Shown: positions 60,485 through 64,000 of the stretch, piece by piece
How positions within the stretch are numbered: the stretch's first letter is position 1
Layout of the letters: every line of letters begins with the position of its first letter
Assembly (NCBI GenBank): GCA_032821775.1
Contig: JAVLRN010000006.1
Location: 1,860,001-1,924,000 of the forward strand
Length of the DNA stretch: 64,000 bases
Direction: 5' to 3'
Source: Sanguinoderma infundibulare
Taxonomy: Eukaryota; Basidiomycota; Agaricomycetes; Polyporales; Polyporaceae
Program-made: the position numbers and the translations under genes
The notes under the pieces: generated by a model
What the model saw: the letters and a program-made list of their open reading frames with translations, nothing else
Databases searched by the model: none
What the model was told of the DNA's origin: nothing

Positions 60485-60949
60485 ATGGTTCTCCCCCACC
60501 ACCTTTGCTCGCACATCCAAAACGCGTTCCGTGCTCGACACCAGCACATCGCCGTCCACCACACCACCCAAAACCTTGCCATCCTCTCCATCCTCCTCCG
60601 CGCCGGCTTCCTCTCAAACGTCACGCGCGGCACGATCGACGCACCCTCGCCCGAAGCCTTCCACGGCGTGCCCGAGTCGCAGAAGCGCATATGGGCCGAC
60701 CTCAAGTACCGTGACGACCGCCCTGTGCTCTCAGACATGGAGCTCATCAGCACGCCGAGCAAAGCCATCTTCATGGAGCTAAGCGAAATCCGGCGGATGT
60801 GCACGGGCAGGCGCGTCCAGAACGTCAAACCGTTGCGCATGGGCGAGATTGCGATCGTGAAGACGAAGGACAGGGAGAATGAATGGCTGGAGGCGAGGGA
60901 GGCGTTGCAGCTGAGGCTGCCGGGCGAGGTGATTTGCAGGGCACGGTAG
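60485..60949 (+). CDS. MRPS8: Mitochondrial small-subunit ribosomal protein uS8m
   Basis: uS8 binds 16S-type rRNA in the central domain of the small subunit. This intronless gene encodes 154 residues from ATG 60485. Recognised blocks are LCSHIQNAFRARHQHIAV, HHTTQNLAILSILLRAGFL, a middle KRIWADLKYRDDRPVLSDME, the Ser/Thr-Lys block LISTPSKAIFMELSEIRRMC and the C-terminal IVKTKDRENEWLEAREAL with LPGEVICRAR. The N-terminus is the normal uS8m start and carries no long presequence. It is one of the few genes here without introns. Confidence 0.9.
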   Translation: MVLPHHLCSHIQNAFRARHQHIAVHHTTQNLAILSILLRAGFLSNVTRGTIDAPSPEAFHGVPESQKRIWADLKYRDDRPVLSDMELISTPSKAIFMELSEIRRMCTGRRVQNVKPLRMGEIAIVKTKDRENEWLEAREALQLRLPGEVICRAR

Positions 60950-61572
60950 TGCGGTCACCCGTCGGGGTCTGCTTTGGGTGAGTGTCCATCGACTCGCCTA
61001 TGCCGAGGCTCTAATCTTTGCGCTCTAGGTTGTTGCGTGCTATACCTTAATGAACCAATGAACCAAAGCTCATAATTACTTCCCGTGACATTTGTCGAGC
61101 TTTTCAAGTGCTCCTTGCGCCTGCCGATCTGCATTGAACGCAACTCTTCATGCCGTACGTGGTCTGCGTCAGTCTGTTGACGCCACCTTGCCCTACTGGG
61201 GTTTTCAAAGTTTCTTGAACGGAGTCCGACGTTGGACGGACTCGTCATGCTGCGCGAACACGGACGGTACTTATCCTCTCAACCTCTGCATACCGGAATA
61301 ATCAGCACCGACGGCTTCACCAGGCATCGATATGCAAAAGGTTTGCGAGGAGATCGAGTCCAGGTTCCAAACGGTCGCTGGGGATCTTGTTCCGACGTCG
61401 ATGGTTACATGCAGTAGTCGTGTCCAGCCCAACTGCCCATCAATGCCACCTTTATTACCATATTCAATACTCATTGAGTGTTAGGACGCAACTATGTGCG
61501 CTAGCCGATCTACACAAGGATGGGCGTAACCTCTCCAGTTAGCTGCACGTTTGACCTTGTGCTCCATACAGA
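60950..61572. other. Convergent intergenic interval uS8m / VPS9 gene
   Basis: 623 bases between two gene ends. No gene or RNA is seen. Confidence 0.5.
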
Positions 61573-64000
61573 TCATTCGTCATGGAAGCCGCCCATAGCC
61601 CGCACGGCCTCGACCAGTCGCTTATACTCCCGCAACAGCTCCCCAACCTCGGACACTCTGATGTCGTCCTCGGTGCATGTCAGGAAACGACTGTTAGGCG
61701 GAGAGATGCGAATGGCGACGGGCGATTGCGCCCTGGACGATGTAGGTGACTGCGACTCGAGATGTTTGCCGGCCCCAGGAGGCAGCAACGACGATCTCCG
61801 AGAGTTGGGAGGCGAGGTCTGCGACATTGCCCGTCAGCAGCATACCAGGGAAATGACAAGGAGGGCCACGTACCTTGACCGCCGCATCACCTGTCCCACC
61901 TTGCCCTTGCGACAACCTCGACAGGCCAGGGACGCTCGCCAGGCGATCCGCGAGGCTCTTCCTGCCCCCGCTCGTAACCTTGCGTTTCCTTGCCTGCCGA
62001 CTCCGCTGGCTCATCATGCTCTCAAAGCTGCGTATGCTCCGCGTATCGTGCTCCCCCTCTTCCTCTTCCTCATCCTCCTCCTCCTCCTCTTCCTCTTCGT
62101 CCTCCTCGTCCAACGGCTGGTCCTCGGGCCGCACAGACCGGCTCGACCCCGGCCGCGACGGCACGTCGACCATCTGCTGCCCCGTCTCCTCGCTCGGCAT
62201 CGACTTGGACCGGCCGGGCAGCGACGCCGCGATGCTCGCGATCGAGAAGTGCGCGTCCCTGCGCAGGAGCCCGAACCTCGGCTGCGGCATGTTCCACGGC
62301 GCAGCGCTCTGGTCGGCGTCGGCGGGCGGCGTGTGCGCGTCCGCGCCGGCGTCTGGGGTCTGCCCGGGGAGGAGGGCGCGCAGGACACCGAAGGAGGTGT
62401 CCACGACGCCGGTGAGCACCTTGTTCGCCGACCCGGCCAGCGCATCGACTTGCTGCTCCACGCGACCGCGCAGGCTGGATTGCGCTACTCGAGGAGACCC
62501 GCCGTCGGAGCCGGGTCGAGATATGGGGATGGGCGTGAGCTCCGCGGTGCTGGTAAGAACAGGCATCAGCGTTCGTCAACGTTAGAGAGAGGACATGGTG
62601 GATGACAGCAAAACGCGAGGAGCTGCTCCGCCCCCCGGCCACACGTTGTCATAACGGTAAGCGTTGTCATGACCGTCAGCCGGATCGTCAGCAGCCTTAC
62701 TGGGCTGCAAACTCGTAATGGCGAACAGGGCTCCTTCCAAGACCTCGGCCGAATTGTGTCACAGCTGAGACCTTACCTGATGACCATCTTCTCGCTCTCC
62801 CCCAGCCCTAGTGCAGCGAGATCGACGTTCTCGAGGAACTCCGCAACGGCCATGAGGTTGATGAGGCAGTACCCCTCCTCTCCGCCCGCGGCGCGCTCCC
62901 GTCTGAAGCGCTGAGTGAAGAGGAGGTGAGACACGAGATGGGGAGGGTTCGCTTTGACGACCGCGAAAATCATCAGCGGCAAGATGATGTCGCCGGAGAC
63001 GGGCGTCGGCCCTGACGATGAAGATGTGTCCGCAGATGACGGGTCGGTAGGTGGCGGCGAGACGGTCAGGACGGGAGATGGAGGGTTGGGAGAGTCAGAC
63101 GTGGCGGACGCGTTGTCGGGGTTAACGACAGTAATCCTTTCGGTATGAATGACAGGTTGAAGCTCTGAGGAGGGAGATTCGCTGATGGGAGAGACGACGA
63201 CGGCAGGCGGAGGAGAAACGGCTCTGTCCAGTTCATCGTCGTCTCGGTGCACAGACTTGCCGAACGAAGCCGCGATGGGAGTCTCCTCGCCGAGAATCTC
63301 ATCGTCCGCCTTCAACCTCAGAGGGGGTAGTTTGGACAAACCCTCTGGCGCAGGTTTATCAATCCGCCAGCAATTCCAAACGTATGGGTGGTACTCACCA
63401 ACCAATATCTTGTGCACAGAGACCAAAGTGGCCGCCTTGTCTCCAGGCGAGCGGCAGACGGTGTCCAAATGTGTGAGGGCTAGAACATGGGTCACAGTGT
63501 GAGTACAAAGCAATTGAGCAGCAGTGCAGAGACGCACATTGTCCGCACGCCTTGACTAGGGCTTCAACTTGTCTGCCTGCTATACCCACTTCGACGCCGA
63601 GATGTTGTAGGCCAAGGTCCAGCAGGTTCACTGCAGCGATTCGACTGGAAAGCGCTTCGTCATGAGACGCATCGTCGGTACCTGGCGGCAGGAACAATCT
63701 GCGTACCAACATTAGTATGCCACAGCACGATTAGCCATACGAACGCCAGACTGACCTGTCGTAGTAAACGGAACAAACCGCCTCCTCAACGGCATCCATG
63801 ACGCGATTCGTGTGGATCGCCTTCGGGCTGTTCTGCTCCTCGTCCTCATCCTTCTCAGTCGCCCCATTCGTCTCCGGCACCTTCTCCGCATCCTCCTGCT
63901 CCCGCTCCTTCTCGACCTCGCCCTCGCTTCCGCTTCCGCTTCTCCCTTGCCTGAGCCACCGCTTGCCCTTGTAATTCTGACTGTCTTTCGCAGTGTCTTC
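61573..64000 (-). CDS. VPS9-domain Rab5-type guanine nucleotide exchange factor, 5' part outside window
   Basis: VPS9 domains load GTP on Rab5/Vps21-class GTPases in the endocytic pathway. The catalytic half is clear: GDIILPLMIFAVVKANPPHL, VSHLLFTQRFRRERAAGGEE and GYCLINLMAVAEFLENVDLA. Upstream lie a Ser/Pro-rich stretch and an exon LVSVHKILVGEYHP. Towards the window end come NGATEKDEDEEQNSPKAIHT and DAVEEAVCSVYYDRLFLPPG. Downstream are helical VEQQVDALAGSANKVLTGVV, a long Glu/Asp run (62050-62110) and a basic KRKVTSGGRKSLADRL. The last exon ends SEVGELLREYKRLVEAVRAM, GGFHDE and stop at 61573. The frame is still open at 64000, so the start and N-terminus are missing. Confidence 0.85.

Overview
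The window looks like nuclear DNA of a filamentous basidiomycete, most likely an agaricomycete. Almost every gene is cut by introns of about 45-90 bp with GT...AG ends, coding DNA is GC-rich, and two fungal membrane families typical of mushrooms occur (DUF6533 and DUF6534). There are no bacterial-type operons, no CRISPR array, and no transposase or reverse transcriptase that I could recognise. I saw no tRNA or rRNA gene.

Layout. 0.7-3.9 kb (+): MKT1, a post-transcriptional regulator. 4.7-5.5 kb (+): a small acidic protein with a Cys/His motif. 5.5-18.0 kb: about 12.5 kb with no recognisable gene, but with strong splice-site pairs, some long unassigned ORFs, a 16-G run, microsatellites and clustered palindromes. 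18.0-19.2 kb (-): TMEM170-like membrane protein. 19.5-23.3 kb (-): ATP-dependent DNA ligase of LIG4-like type without an evident BRCT domain. 23.8-24.7 kb (-): pirin, divergent from RSA4/Notchless (25.1-28.1 kb, +). 30.5-32.6 kb (+): DUF6534 membrane protein. 34.0-37.0 kb (+): HAUS6 augmin subunit. 37.6-38.4 kb (-): ribosomal protein eL37, with an ATG-only first exon and 7- and 16-nt microexons. 40.9-43.9 kb (+): two-finger GATA repressor of iron uptake (SRE1/Urbs1/Fep1 type). 44.5-47.4 kb (+): OPI1-type regulator. 49.7-51.6 kb (-): DUF6533 membrane protein. 52.4-57.2 kb (-): IBTK/Btb3-type ankyrin-RCC1-BTB protein. 57.9-59.0 kb (-): mitochondrial EngB-type GTPase. 59.3-59.8 kb (-): unidentified protein. 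60.5-60.9 kb (+): mitochondrial ribosomal protein uS8m. 61.6 kb to the end (-): VPS9-domain Rab5-type GEF whose 5' part lies outside the window.

Most genes are housekeeping or regulatory and are not a biosynthetic cluster. Some local logic is visible. RSA4 and eL37 both serve the 60S ribosome. The EngB-type GTPase and uS8m both serve the mitochondrial ribosome. SRE1 and OPI1 are adjacent nutrient regulators. The most interesting signals are the GATA sites in the promoter region and second intron of the GATA-factor gene, the microexon architecture of RPL37, and the large gene-poor interval. Exon borders below were read by eye from splice signals and reading frames. They were not confirmed with transcripts or alignments.
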